This document shows, one piece after another, positions 1-6,323 of a DNA stretch of 11,289 nt (positions within the stretch are counted from its first letter, which is position 1; the number at the start of each line of letters is the position of its first letter). The notes below the pieces were generated by a model. It saw only the letters and a program-made list of their open reading frames with translations, did no database searches and was not told the DNA's origin. This stretch comes from an uncultured Lachnospiraceae bacterium (GTDB lineage Bacteria > Bacillota_A > Clostridia > Lachnospirales > Lachnospiraceae), in the NCBI GenBank assembly GCA_902795985.1, contig CADBNG010000250.1, positions 1 to 11,289 of the forward strand, read 5' to 3'. A program made the position numbers and the translations under genes.

Positions 1-189
1 ATGGAACGGATTGCGGAAAGCCTTCCCATGTCCCGGAAGGATCGTCCGTACTGGGATGTCCGCCGTATGCTGGAGCTGGGTTACCGCAGCGCTGAAGCGG
101 ACGGGGATATCTGGAAAAACGTATGGTCAGAGGAAGAAAAAGTCAATTACACCGCAACGCCCATGTTCCGGATTCTGGCAGAAAAATAA
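1..189 (+). CDS. 3' end of an unrecognised protein
   Basis: This is an open frame from the first base to a TAA at 187-189, giving 62 residues that end in FRILAEK. It starts with ATG at base 1, but that base is the window edge, so the reading frame probably continues upstream and this is only the C-terminal part. The peptide is hydrophilic, with no signal peptide, membrane segment or metal motif. It contains a YWDVRRMLELGY stretch and an acidic ADGDIWKNVWSEEE stretch. I do not recognise the family and assign no function. It is supported as coding by its position directly ahead of a strong terminator on the same strand and by its convergence with hppA. It could instead be a complete small ORF, but no ribosome binding site can be examined. 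Confidence 0.6.
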   Translation: MERIAESLPMSRKDRPYWDVRRMLELGYRSAEADGDIWKNVWSEEEKVNYTATPMFRILAEK

Positions 190-191
190 AA

Positions 192-256
192 CAGCACAAA
201 GTGTCTGTGCCCTCTGTACTGTTGATCAGCACAAAGCGCCCGTCCCCTGTGCTGAT
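192..256 (+). repeat. Two small hairpins with a repeated CAGCACAAAG element in the 3' region
   Basis: The 10-mer CAGCACAAAG occurs at 192-201 and again at 227-236. The first copy can form a GCACA/TGTGC hairpin (194-198 with 206-210). The second copy forms a longer stem, ATCAGCACA (225-233) with TGTGCTGAT (248-256), around a 14-base loop. The two GCACA and two TGTGC segments can swap partners. They sit just before the terminator and would be transcribed as the 3' untranslated part of the upstream gene. Any function is unknown. Confidence 0.45.
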
Positions 257-298
257 AAAAAAGGGAAAAGGTGAGAATACCTTTTCCCTTGATTTTTT
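257..298. terminator. Bidirectional rho-independent terminator between convergent genes
   Basis: AAGGGAAAAGG (261-271) pairs perfectly with CCTTTTCCCTT (280-290) around an 8-base loop, an 11 bp stem. A T-run follows on the + strand (292-297). An A-run precedes it (257-262) and reads as a T-run on the minus strand. It therefore can end the partial + gene and also hppA, whose stop codon lies 21 bases away at 312-314. Confidence 0.9.
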
Positions 299-311
299 GG
301 TTGAATCCGGA

Positions 312-2339
312 TCAGAAGTTGAACAGTCCCATTCCGCCGTTGATGGCAAGGAACGCGGGAATGAACACCAGAGATACAACGGTCATCAGCTTGATCAGGA
401 TGTTGATGGACGGGCCTGAAGTATCTTTGAAAGGATCGCCAACGGTATCGCCGACAACACCCGCTGCATGAGCTTCGGAGTGCTTGCCGCCGTGATGGCC
501 GCTTTCGATGTACTTCTTCGCGTTATCCCAGGCACCGCCGGCGTTGGACATGAAGATGGCCATCAGGACACCGGATACCAGGGAGCCGGCCAGCATACCG
601 CCAAGGCTCTGTACGCCGAGGAGGATACCGACAACGATCGGAACAACGATGGCGATAACCGCCGGAAGGATCATCTGCTTCAGGGCAGCCTGCGTGGAAA
701 TGGCAACGCATTTTGCGTATTCCGGTTTGCCGGTGCCTTCCATGATTCCGGAGATCTCTCTGAACTGACGGCGGACTTCTTCGATCATCTCGTTGGCAGC
801 CTTCGAAACGGAAGACATGGTCAGAGCGGAGAAGATGAAGGTCAGCATGCCGCCGATCAGAAGACCGATAACAACTTTCGCGTCCAGAATGTTGATGGAC
901 AGCGCTTCGGTCGTTCCCTTGTCCACTTTATCCGCGAAGGACTGGAACAGGGCAAGAGCGGTCAGAGCCGCAGATCCGATAGCGAATCCCTTACCGATGG
1001 CAGCAGTGGTGTTGCCGACGGAGTCGAGGTTATCGGTGATGTCACGGACATCCTCGGGAAGTCCGCTCATTTCGGCAATACCGCCGGCGTTGTCGGCGAT
1101 CGGGCCGTAGGAGTCAACCGCAACGGTCATGCCGGTGGTGGAAAGCATACCGACAGCGGCAAGGGCGATTCCGTAAACACCCATCAGCGCATAGGAAACA
1201 GCAATACCTACGCAGATCAGGAGGATCGGAATAACGGTGGATCTCATACCGACGGCAAGACCGGAGATAATGGTCGTAGCCGGGCCGGTTTCAGACTGTC
1301 TGGCAATTTCCTTAACGTATTTGTATTTGTCGGAAGTGTACATTTCGGTAAGTTTACCGATCAGAAGGCCGACAACAATACCGGAAAGAATCGCGACTGC
1401 GGCGTTCGGGCTGCCAAGCATCGTGACGCTGGCGATAAACGCAACAACGATAACAACAATAGCGGAAACATAGGTACCGGTATTCAGAGCCGTCTGCGGG
1501 TTGCCGCCTTCCTTACCACGGACGAAGAGCGTGCCGATGATGGAAGCGATCAGGCCGACAGCGGAGATCAGAACCGGGAATACAACGTAATTGTTGAATA
1601 CGCCTGCGCCTTCGCCTGCGAATACAACGCCGAGCGTAAGAGCGGAAATCAGGGATCCGACATAGGATTCGAAAAGGTCCGCGCCCATACCGGCAACGTC
1701 GCCGACGTTGTCGCCCACGTTATCCGCGATGGTAGCGGGGTTACGGGGATCGTCTTCGGGGATACCGGCTTCAACTTTACCGACCAGGTCAGCACCGACG
1801 TCAGCCGCTTTGGTATAGATACCGCCGCCGACACGGGCGAACAGGGCGATGGAGGAAGCACCCAGCGAGAAACCGAACATAACGTCCACGTTTCCGGTGA
1901 TGAAATAGATCAGGCTGACACCCAGGCAGCCAAGACCGGCAACACACATACCCATAACGGCGCCGCCCTTGAATGCTACGTTCAGAGCGCCGGGCATACC
2001 CTTTGTCTGGGCGGCAGCTGCGGTACGGACATTTGCCTTTGTGGCAACTGTCATGCCGAAGTATCCGGCCAGAACCGAGAAGAAGGCACCGACGACGAAG
2101 CAGATCGCGGTTACCCAGCTGATCGCAAGCCCGATGATCACAAAGAGTACGATTACGAAAATGATCAGAATCTTGTACTCCGCGAACAGAAAGGCTCTTG
2201 CCCCTTCAGCGATAGCGGAAGCAATCTCCTTCATTCTGCTGTTTCCGGCGTCCTGACCTCCGACTATCTTCGCGAGACAGAGGGCGTAGATCAGAGCAAT
2301 GACGCCGGCAGCAATGCCGCAAATCATAAATACGTTCAT
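312..2339 (-). CDS. hppA: Membrane-bound K+-dependent, probably Na+-pumping pyrophosphatase
   Basis: This 675-residue polytopic membrane protein hydrolyses pyrophosphate and uses the energy to pump cations across the cytoplasmic membrane. Family motifs are clear: DVGADLVGK (180-188), the [20 protein letters not shown] block (195-214) that binds Mg-pyrophosphate, and a C-terminal [14 protein letters not shown] segment (630-643). About 15-16 hydrophobic segments fill the rest, the usual number for the family. The NTTAAIGK motif has Ala446 and Gly449, where K+-independent enzymes carry Lys and Thr, so K+ dependence is expected. Glu224 in DLFESY occupies the position typical of Na+-transporting members rather than the site four residues later used by plant-type H+ pumps. 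Dual Na+/H+ transport cannot be excluded. The ATG is preceded by AAGGGAGA (2347-2354 on the + strand), and a good promoter lies upstream. The length is normal and nothing looks broken. Confidence 0.97.
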   Translation of the reverse strand: MNVFMICGIAAGVIALIYALCLAKIVGGQDAGNSRMKEIASAIAEGARAFLFAEYKILIIFVIVLFVIIGLAISWVTAICFVVGAFFSVLAGYFGMTVATKANVRTAAAAQTKGMPGALNVAFKGGAVMGMCVAGLGCLGVSLIYFITGNVDVMFGFSLGASSIALFARVGGGIYTKAADVGADLVGKVEAGIPEDDPRNPATIADNVGDNVGDVAGMGADLFESYVGSLISALTLGVVFAGEGAGVFNNYVVFPVLISAVGLIASIIGTLFVRGKEGGNPQTALNTGTYVSAIVVIVVAFIASVTMLGSPNAAVAILSGIVVGLLIGKLTEMYTSDKYKYVKEIARQSETGPATTIISGLAVGMRSTVIPILLICVGIAVSYALMGVYGIALAAVGMLSTTGMTVAVDSYGPIADNAGGIAEMSGLPEDVRDITDNLDSVGNTTAAIGKGFAIGSAALTALALFQSFADKVDKGTTEALSINILDAKVVIGLLIGGMLTFIFSALTMSSVSKAANEMIEEVRRQFREISGIMEGTGKPEYAKCVAISTQAALKQMILPAVIAIVVPIVVGILLGVQSLGGMLAGSLVSGVLMAIFMSNAGGAWDNAKKYIESGHHGGKHSEAHAAGVVGDTVGDPFKDTSGPSINILIKLMTVVSLVFIPAFLAINGGMGLFNF

Positions 2340-2346
2340 TTTTCAA

Positions 2347-2354
2347 TCTCCCTT
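2347..2354 (-). promoter_or_regulatory. Ribosome binding site of hppA
   Basis: Read on the minus strand this is AAGGGAGA, seven bases before the hppA ATG. It supports the start at 2339. Confidence 0.75.
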
Positions 2355-2409
2355 ACTCATGTTTAGGTTGCAAATATACAAGCGCGAAATGCCTGTTAAC
2401 ATAAAAAAT

Positions 2410-2438
2410 ATTATGTCACATCCACCGTACCGTTTCAA
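2410..2438 (-). promoter_or_regulatory. Extended -10 sigma-A type promoter of hppA
   Basis: On the minus strand there is TTGAAA (2433-2438), a 17-base spacer, then CATAAT (2410-2415) with an upstream TGA giving an extended -10. Transcription would start near 2403, leaving an untranslated leader of roughly 60 bases before hppA. This suggests hppA is transcribed on its own, although read-through from trxA is possible. Confidence 0.7.
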
Positions 2439-2486
2439 GTCAAAATAAAGGAAAACAGCCGGTAAAACGGTCAGTTCGGTATAATT

Positions 2487-2514
2487 ATTTCCGTAATAAT
2501 AGTAATTACGAAAT
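2487..2514. repeat. AT-rich imperfect inverted repeat between trxA and hppA
   Basis: CGTAAT (2492-2497) pairs with ATTACG (2505-2510) around a 7-base loop. The stem extends through ATTT (2487-2490) and AAAT (2511-2514), with a single unpaired C at 2491. It lies 18-45 bases past the trxA stop. It has no clean T-run, so it is a weak terminator candidate at best and could be a protein-binding site. Confidence 0.35.
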
Positions 2515-2531
2515 TGTTATTGATTCCCTGC

Positions 2532-2843
2532 TCAGCCAAAAAGAGCCAGGATGTTCGCTTTATCGGTGAAACCGACCTGGCGGTTTTTCTCCGCGCCGTT
2601 GTCAAAAGCGATCACGGTGGGGATGCTGAAAATGGAAAAACGGGCGGCAAGATCCGGATTTTCGTCCACGTTGACTTTGCAGACCTTGATCTTCCCTTCG
2701 TTTTCCTCCGCGATCTGCGCGATCACGGGATTCATCATTTTGCAGGGACCGCACCAGGATGCCCAGAAATCGACGAGTACGGGGATTTCCGATTTCATCA
2801 CTTCCGCATCAAACGTAGAGCTTTTTACAACTGTTTCTGCCAT
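2532..2843 (-). CDS. trxA: Thioredoxin
   Basis: This 103-residue cytoplasmic disulfide reductase has a complete thioredoxin fold. The active site WCGPC is at 30-34, preceded by the VDFWAS strand with the buried Asp25, and the cis-proline loop SIPTV has Pro75. The length is standard for TrxA. It would pass electrons to ribonucleotide reductase, peroxiredoxins and other targets. The ATG at 2843 has a perfect AGGAGG (2851-2856 on the + strand) seven bases ahead. The gene starts only 15 bases after the stop of the ferredoxin-thioredoxin-reductase-like gene on the same strand, so the two are almost certainly one transcript. This makes the neighbour the likely electron donor. No NADPH-dependent thioredoxin reductase is present in the window. 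Confidence 0.97.
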   Translation of the reverse strand: MAETVVKSSTFDAEVMKSEIPVLVDFWASWCGPCKMMNPVIAQIAEENEGKIKVCKVNVDENPDLAARFSIFSIPTVIAFDNGAEKNRQVGFTDKANILALFG

Positions 2844-2858
2844 GGGTATTCCTCCTGA

Positions 2859-3062
2859 TTATTCTTTTGCCTTGTAGTACAGCATGCAGTGGCAGTAGCC
2901 TTCGAAGTCCGGATCCGCGATCTGATCCCGGAATTCCCTGCACATGCATTTGTTGTCTTCGATGCGTTCGAGCCGGCACGGACAATAGCCTCCGGTGTTC
3001 TTAAGTCCTTCCCGGACGGTCTTTACAATCTCGGGATCAGGATTGAGTGAAATGTTTGCCAT
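2859..3062 (-). CDS. Ferredoxin-thioredoxin reductase catalytic-subunit-like protein
   Basis: This 67-residue protein has six cysteines in three pairs: CPC (27-29), CMC (39-41) and CHC (57-59). That CPC/CxC/CHC order is the hallmark of the catalytic subunit of ferredoxin:thioredoxin reductase, in which a [4Fe-4S] cluster next to a redox-active disulfide passes ferredoxin electrons to thioredoxin. By analogy Cys29 and Cys59 would form the active disulfide and the other four would bind the cluster. The spacing here is X9 then X15, against X16 then X8 in the plant and cyanobacterial enzyme. No partner subunit is visible. I chose the ATG at 3062 over an upstream in-frame ATG at 3131 because AGGAGGG (3068-3074 on the + strand) sits just before it and a promoter lies between the two starts. 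It heads an operon with trxA, which supports the role. Confidence 0.85.
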   Translation of the reverse strand: MANISLNPDPEIVKTVREGLKNTGGYCPCRLERIEDNKCMCREFRDQIADPDFEGYCHCMLYYKAKE

Positions 3063-3067
3063 AATAT

Positions 3068-3074
3068 CCCTCCT
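3068..3074 (-). promoter_or_regulatory. Ribosome binding site deciding the FTR-like start
   Basis: On the minus strand this reads AGGAGGG, five bases before the ATG at 3062. No comparable site precedes the longer in-frame start at 3131. Confidence 0.8.
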
Positions 3075-3099
3075 GTACTGGTTTACGCAACGCATTGAG

Positions 3100-3128
3100 A
3101 GTATATCACGGACTTCCGGAAAATTGAA
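3100..3128 (-). promoter_or_regulatory. Extended -10 promoter of the FTR-like/trxA operon
   Basis: On the minus strand there is a -10 TATACT (3100-3105) with an adjoining TGA extended element and a weak -35 TTCAAT (3123-3128), spaced 17 bases. Transcription would begin near 3093, about 30 bases before the ATG at 3062. It stands back to back with the murE promoter. Confidence 0.6.
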
Positions 3129-3157
3129 CAATATTTATGAAAAAAAACCCGAGCAGA

Positions 3158-3186
3158 TTGCAATTTGACACCAGATTTAGTATTAT
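3158..3186 (+). promoter_or_regulatory. Promoter of the murE-like/glgA operon
   Basis: TTGCAA (3158-3163), a 17-base spacer and TATTAT (3181-3186) form a reasonable sigma-A promoter. The start would be near 3193, giving a leader of about 75 bases before the ATG at 3270. Confidence 0.55.
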
Positions 3187-3194
3187 ACGAGAAT

Positions 3195-3236
3195 ACGGGA
3201 GTACAGGCTTTATGATGCCGGCTCCGATGCTCCCGT
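3195..3236 (+). repeat. Leader stem-loop ahead of the murE-like gene
   Basis: ACGGGAG (3195-3201) is perfectly complementary to CTCCCGT (3230-3236), enclosing 28 bases. It begins right at the predicted transcript start. The enclosed CTCCG (3222-3226) is also complementary to CGGAG (3253-3257) in the ribosome binding site. A regulatory leader is possible but unproven. Confidence 0.4.
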
Positions 3237-3269
3237 TCGTACCCTTTAAATACGGAGAAACAACGAAAG

Positions 3270-4778
3270 ATGCTCGAGCTGCGGGAGATTATTTCCCTTC
3301 TTGATGACTGCGGGGTTCTGGATTCCTGCCGCGGTTTGCCTTACGGGGATATTCGCCTCCTTTCCGTGACCTGCAATTCCAAGGAAACAGCGGAAGGGGC
3401 GCTTTTTGTCTGCAAAGGATCCGCGTTTAAAAAAGAATACCTGGAAGAAGCCGTCCGAAAAGGCGCGGCCGCCGCGGTTTCGGAAAAGGATTACGATGTG
3501 GCCGGCCTGCCCCTGATCCTTGTTACGGACATCCGCAAGGCGATGGAAAAGCTTGCCGGGGCATTCTATCCGGTTCCGGAGGGTGAAATGCCGCTGATCG
3601 GCATCACCGGGACAAAAGGAAAGACCAGCACGGCGTATCTGATCAGGAAGATTCTGGACTGCCACGCGGAGCATACCGGAGCAGGGCCGGCAGCGATCCT
3701 GACTTCGATTGAAATGTTCAACGGCGTCCGGTCCTTTCCTTCGGTCAATACGACCCCGGAAATTCTGGACGGATACCGGTTTCGCCGGGAAGCCTGGCAG
3801 AACGGTGCCGGCGCCATGGTGATGGAAGTGTCCAGCCAGGGTCTGAAATACGGAAGGGTCGCCGGGATGACCTTCGACATCGGCATCCTTTTAAACCTTT
3901 CTCCGGACCACATCAGTCCCATCGAACATCCGGATCTGGAGGATTATTACGGCTCGAAGATGAAACTGTTCTCTCAAAGCCGTCATGCGGTTTTTCCGGA
4001 TCAGGGAGAATACTCCGAACAGATGCGCGAGGCTGCGAAGAATGCTGAAATTCACACCTTCGGGGTTTCTGAAGAAGCGGATTACAGCATCACCGGCATG
4101 GAAGAGCAGGATGGCAGCACCGCTTTTCGGATCCGGACCGGGGGAGAAACCGTTCCTTTTGTCCTGGGCATGAGGGGCCGGTACAACGTGGAAAACGCGG
4201 CGGCCGCCATCGCGGCATGCCGGATTCTCGGAGTTCCTCTTGAAACGATCAAAGAAGCGGTCCGCGAAGTGTCCATTCCCGGGCGCGGAGAGGAATACTC
4301 CACAAAGGACGGCAAAATCCGGGTGATTGTCGATTATGCCCATAACGCGGTGAGCTGCGATCATGTGATCCGCGCGGCGAAAGATACCTGGCCGGACCGG
4401 AAGATCGTCTCGGTATTCGGGTGCCCCGGAGGGAAGGCCCTGAACCGGCGGAAAGGAATGGCGGAAGCGGTTTCCGCGTTAAGCGATTTCATTATTCTTA
4501 CCGCGGATGATCCGGGGCCGGAGGAGGTTTCGGATATCTGCCGGGAGATCGCGGAATCGGTAAAAGACTGTGAATACCGGATCATTCCCGACCGCGTGGA
4601 AGCCATTCGAACCGCTTTTGCCGGGATCCGGGAGGAAACCGTCCTTATGCTTCTGGGAAAAGGCTGCGAGACAGCTCAGAAAGTCGGCGGAAGGAACGTT
4701 CCCTATGCCTCCGACGCATCGGTCGCAAAACAATGTATCGAAGAATACGACACCAGTCAGAACGGAGATAAAATATGA
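3270..4778 (+). CDS. murE: MurE-family Mur ligase (UDP-MurNAc-dipeptide amino acid ligase type)
   Basis: This 502-residue cytoplasmic ATP-dependent ligase has the three Mur domains. These are a MurE-type UDP-binding N-domain (about 1-105), a central ATPase domain (about 108-330) with the P-loop GTKGKTS at 114-120, VSSQG at 187-191 and the candidate carbamylated Lys230 in SKMKLF, and a C-terminal domain beginning near VDYAHN. Canonical MurE adds the third residue of the peptidoglycan stem peptide. Diaminopimelate-adding enzymes carry DNPR in the C-domain, but here the motif is DDPG (413-416), and a GCPGGKALNRR loop replaces the usual GCGGDRD-type loop. The added amino acid is therefore uncertain, and this may be a second MurE-like paralog outside the main cell-wall cluster. 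The ATG at 3270 has GGAGA 11 bases upstream. The stop overlaps the glgA start in ATGA, so translation is likely coupled. Confidence 0.85.
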   Translation: MLELREIISLLDDCGVLDSCRGLPYGDIRLLSVTCNSKETAEGALFVCKGSAFKKEYLEEAVRKGAAAAVSEKDYDVAGLPLILVTDIRKAMEKLAGAFYPVPEGEMPLIGITGTKGKTSTAYLIRKILDCHAEHTGAGPAAILTSIEMFNGVRSFPSVNTTPEILDGYRFRREAWQNGAGAMVMEVSSQGLKYGRVAGMTFDIGILLNLSPDHISPIEHPDLEDYYGSKMKLFSQSRHAVFPDQGEYSEQMREAAKNAEIHTFGVSEEADYSITGMEEQDGSTAFRIRTGGETVPFVLGMRGRYNVENAAAAIAACRILGVPLETIKEAVREVSIPGRGEEYSTKDGKIRVIVDYAHNAVSCDHVIRAAKDTWPDRKIVSVFGCPGGKALNRRKGMAEAVSALSDFIILTADDPGPEEVSDICREIAESVKDCEYRIIPDRVEAIRTAFAGIREETVLMLLGKGCETAQKVGGRNVPYASDASVAKQCIEEYDTSQNGDKI

Positions 4779-6220
4779 GAAAAATACTGTTCGCCGCATC
4801 GGAATGCGCGCCTTTTGTAAAAACGGGCGGACTGGGAGACGTGATCGCCTCCCTGCCAAAATACATCAGCGGTCCGGAAACAGACGTCCGCGTGATTCTG
4901 CCGTATTACAGCTTTATTGACAGTAAATTAAAAAAAGGGATGAAAAAAACCGCGTCCTATGAGGTGGACCTTTTCGGCTGCCGGAAAGAAGCGGAGATCT
5001 ATGAACTGGTCCGGGGCGGTGTCCGGCATTACTTTATTGCTTCGGAGGGCAGCTTCGACGGGGACATTCCCTACCAGGGAGAACCGGGGGATATCGACCG
5101 CTTCGCTTTCTTCTGCAAGGCGGTCCTTTCGGCGCTTCCGGTTCTGGATTTTGCTCCGGATATCATTCACTGCCATGACTGGCAGACCGGGCTGATTCCT
5201 CCCTATATCCGCACCCTTTCGAAATCCAACCCGTTTTACAGCGGAGTTAAAACCATCCTGACGATCCATAACCTCCGGTTCCAGGGCATGTGGGATAAGG
5301 AATACGTCCGCCTGATTACCGGGCTGGAGGATTCCTATTTCTCGGATGAATGCATGGGATTCTATGACAAAGCCGGTTTTCTGAAAGGCGGGATTGCCTG
5401 CGCGGATTACGTCACAACGGTCAGCGAGACCTACGCGAAAGAGATCCGAACCCCGTTTTTCGGGGAAGGGCTGGACGGAATTCTCTGCAGCCGGACGGAT
5501 CATCTTGCCGGCATCGTCAACGGAATTGATTATGACGTCTTCGATCCCGCGACGGACAAAAGAATTGCCCAGAATTACAGCGTGGAGGATTTCCGTAAGA
5601 AAAAGGGGAAGAACAAGAGAGTCCTTCAGACAGAACTGGGACTGGATAAAAATCCCAAAGCGATGATGATCGGCGTGATTTCACGCCTGACGGATCAGAA
5701 GGGGATTGACCTGATTGCCTACATGATGGATGAACTCTGCTCGGATGCGATTCAGCTGGTGATCCTCGGTACAGGGGAAGAACGTTATGAAAGCATGTTC
5801 CGGCATTATGCCTGGAAGTACCCGGGCAAGGTATCCGCGAACGCGATGTATTCCGAAGACCTGTCGCACCGGATTTACGCTGCGTCGGATGCATTCCTGA
5901 TGCCTTCTCTTTTTGAACCCTGCGGACTCAGCCAGCTGATGGCCATGCGTTACGGCGCGGTGCCCATCGTCCGGGAGACCGGGGGCCTTCGGGATACGGT
6001 TCAGGCCTACAACGAATATGAGCATACCGGCACCGGCTTTTCCTTTGCCAATTATAATGCCCATGAGATGCTGGGAACGATCCGTTATGCCGAAAGGATC
6101 TTTTACGACTATAAACGGGACTGGAATAAAATCACCGAAAGAGCCATGAATATGGATTATTCGTGGAATGCTTCCGCCAAGAAGTACCAGGCGCTGTATG
6201 ACCGGTTGACGGAAGAATAA
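4775..6220 (+). CDS. glgA: Glycogen synthase (ADP-glucose), GT5 family
   Basis: This 481-residue cytoplasmic glycosyltransferase extends alpha-1,4-glucan chains from ADP-glucose. The N-terminal Rossmann domain opens with KTGGLGDV (16-23), the ADP-glucose-binding signature. HCHDWQTGL (132-140) and TIHNLRFQG (163-171) follow in the family order. The C-terminal GT-B domain carries NGID (249-252), SRLTDQKG (303-310) and the FEPCGLSQL catalytic segment (380-388) with Glu381, then ETGGLRDTV (401-409). The length matches bacterial GlgA. The ATG overlaps the murE-like stop by four bases, with GGAG (4764-4767) seven bases ahead. No glgB, glgC, glgD or glgP lies in the window, so it is separated from any glycogen cluster on the side visible here. 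No intrinsic terminator is evident after it, so transcripts may run on into recA. Confidence 0.96.
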   Translation: MRKILFAASECAPFVKTGGLGDVIASLPKYISGPETDVRVILPYYSFIDSKLKKGMKKTASYEVDLFGCRKEAEIYELVRGGVRHYFIASEGSFDGDIPYQGEPGDIDRFAFFCKAVLSALPVLDFAPDIIHCHDWQTGLIPPYIRTLSKSNPFYSGVKTILTIHNLRFQGMWDKEYVRLITGLEDSYFSDECMGFYDKAGFLKGGIACADYVTTVSETYAKEIRTPFFGEGLDGILCSRTDHLAGIVNGIDYDVFDPATDKRIAQNYSVEDFRKKKGKNKRVLQTELGLDKNPKAMMIGVISRLTDQKGIDLIAYMMDELCSDAIQLVILGTGEERYESMFRHYAWKYPGKVSANAMYSEDLSHRIYAASDAFLMPSLFEPCGLSQLMAMRYGAVPIVRETGGLRDTVQAYNEYEHTGTGFSFANYNAHEMLGTIRYAERIFYDYKRDWNKITERAMNMDYSWNASAKKYQALYDRLTEE

Positions 6221-6234
6221 TTCTGTGATAAACT
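6206..6234 (+). promoter_or_regulatory. Candidate recA promoter overlapping the glgA 3' end
   Basis: TTGACG (6206-6211), a 17-base spacer and TAAACT (6229-6234) with a TGA extended -10. The -35 lies inside the last glgA codons. The start would be near 6241, giving a leader of about 80 bases. Confidence 0.5.
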
Positions 6235-6240
6235 GCAGAT

Positions 6241-6264
6241 AATTCGTAAAGCAGAATTCTCTGC
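6241..6264 (+). repeat. Nested palindromes in the recA leader
   Basis: GCAGA (6251-6255) pairs with TCTGC (6260-6264) around ATTC. An overlapping inverted repeat joins AATTC (6241-6245) and GAATT (6254-6258). No T-run follows, so this is not an intrinsic terminator, and it does not match the Bacillota LexA consensus GAAC-N4-GTTC. It could be an operator or simply leader structure. Confidence 0.3.
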
Positions 6265-6323
6265 GGATTCCCCGTTTCATGGTTTTAATGACTGGACTCT
6301 TATTAAGACAGGAGATTTGCAAC

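Noticed and set aside
468..2366. A 632-codon open frame on the + strand opposite hppA
   Set aside because: It is the antisense shadow of a highly conserved, complete pyrophosphatase gene. The peptide is low-complexity, rich in Asp, Gly, Asn and Arg, and has no recognisable fold; the openness comes from the codon bias of hppA.
3063..3131. Longer N-terminus for the FTR-like protein starting at 3131
   Set aside because: The ATG at 3131 lies upstream of the predicted promoter and lacks a ribosome binding site, whereas AGGAGGG precedes the ATG at 3062.
3165..3190. Consensus TTGACA at 3165-3170 as the -35 of the murE-like gene
   Set aside because: The nearest -10-like hexamers are only 10-14 bases away. 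TTGCAA at 3158-3163 with TATTAT at 3181-3186 has the correct 17-base spacing.
6251..6264. GCAGA-ATTC-TCTGC as the glgA terminator
   Set aside because: The stem is only 5 bp and is not followed by a T-run on the + strand.
6279..6323. Longer N-terminus for RecA starting at 6279
   Set aside because: The extra 15 residues are not typical of RecA, and the AGGAGA site is correctly placed only for the ATG at 6324.
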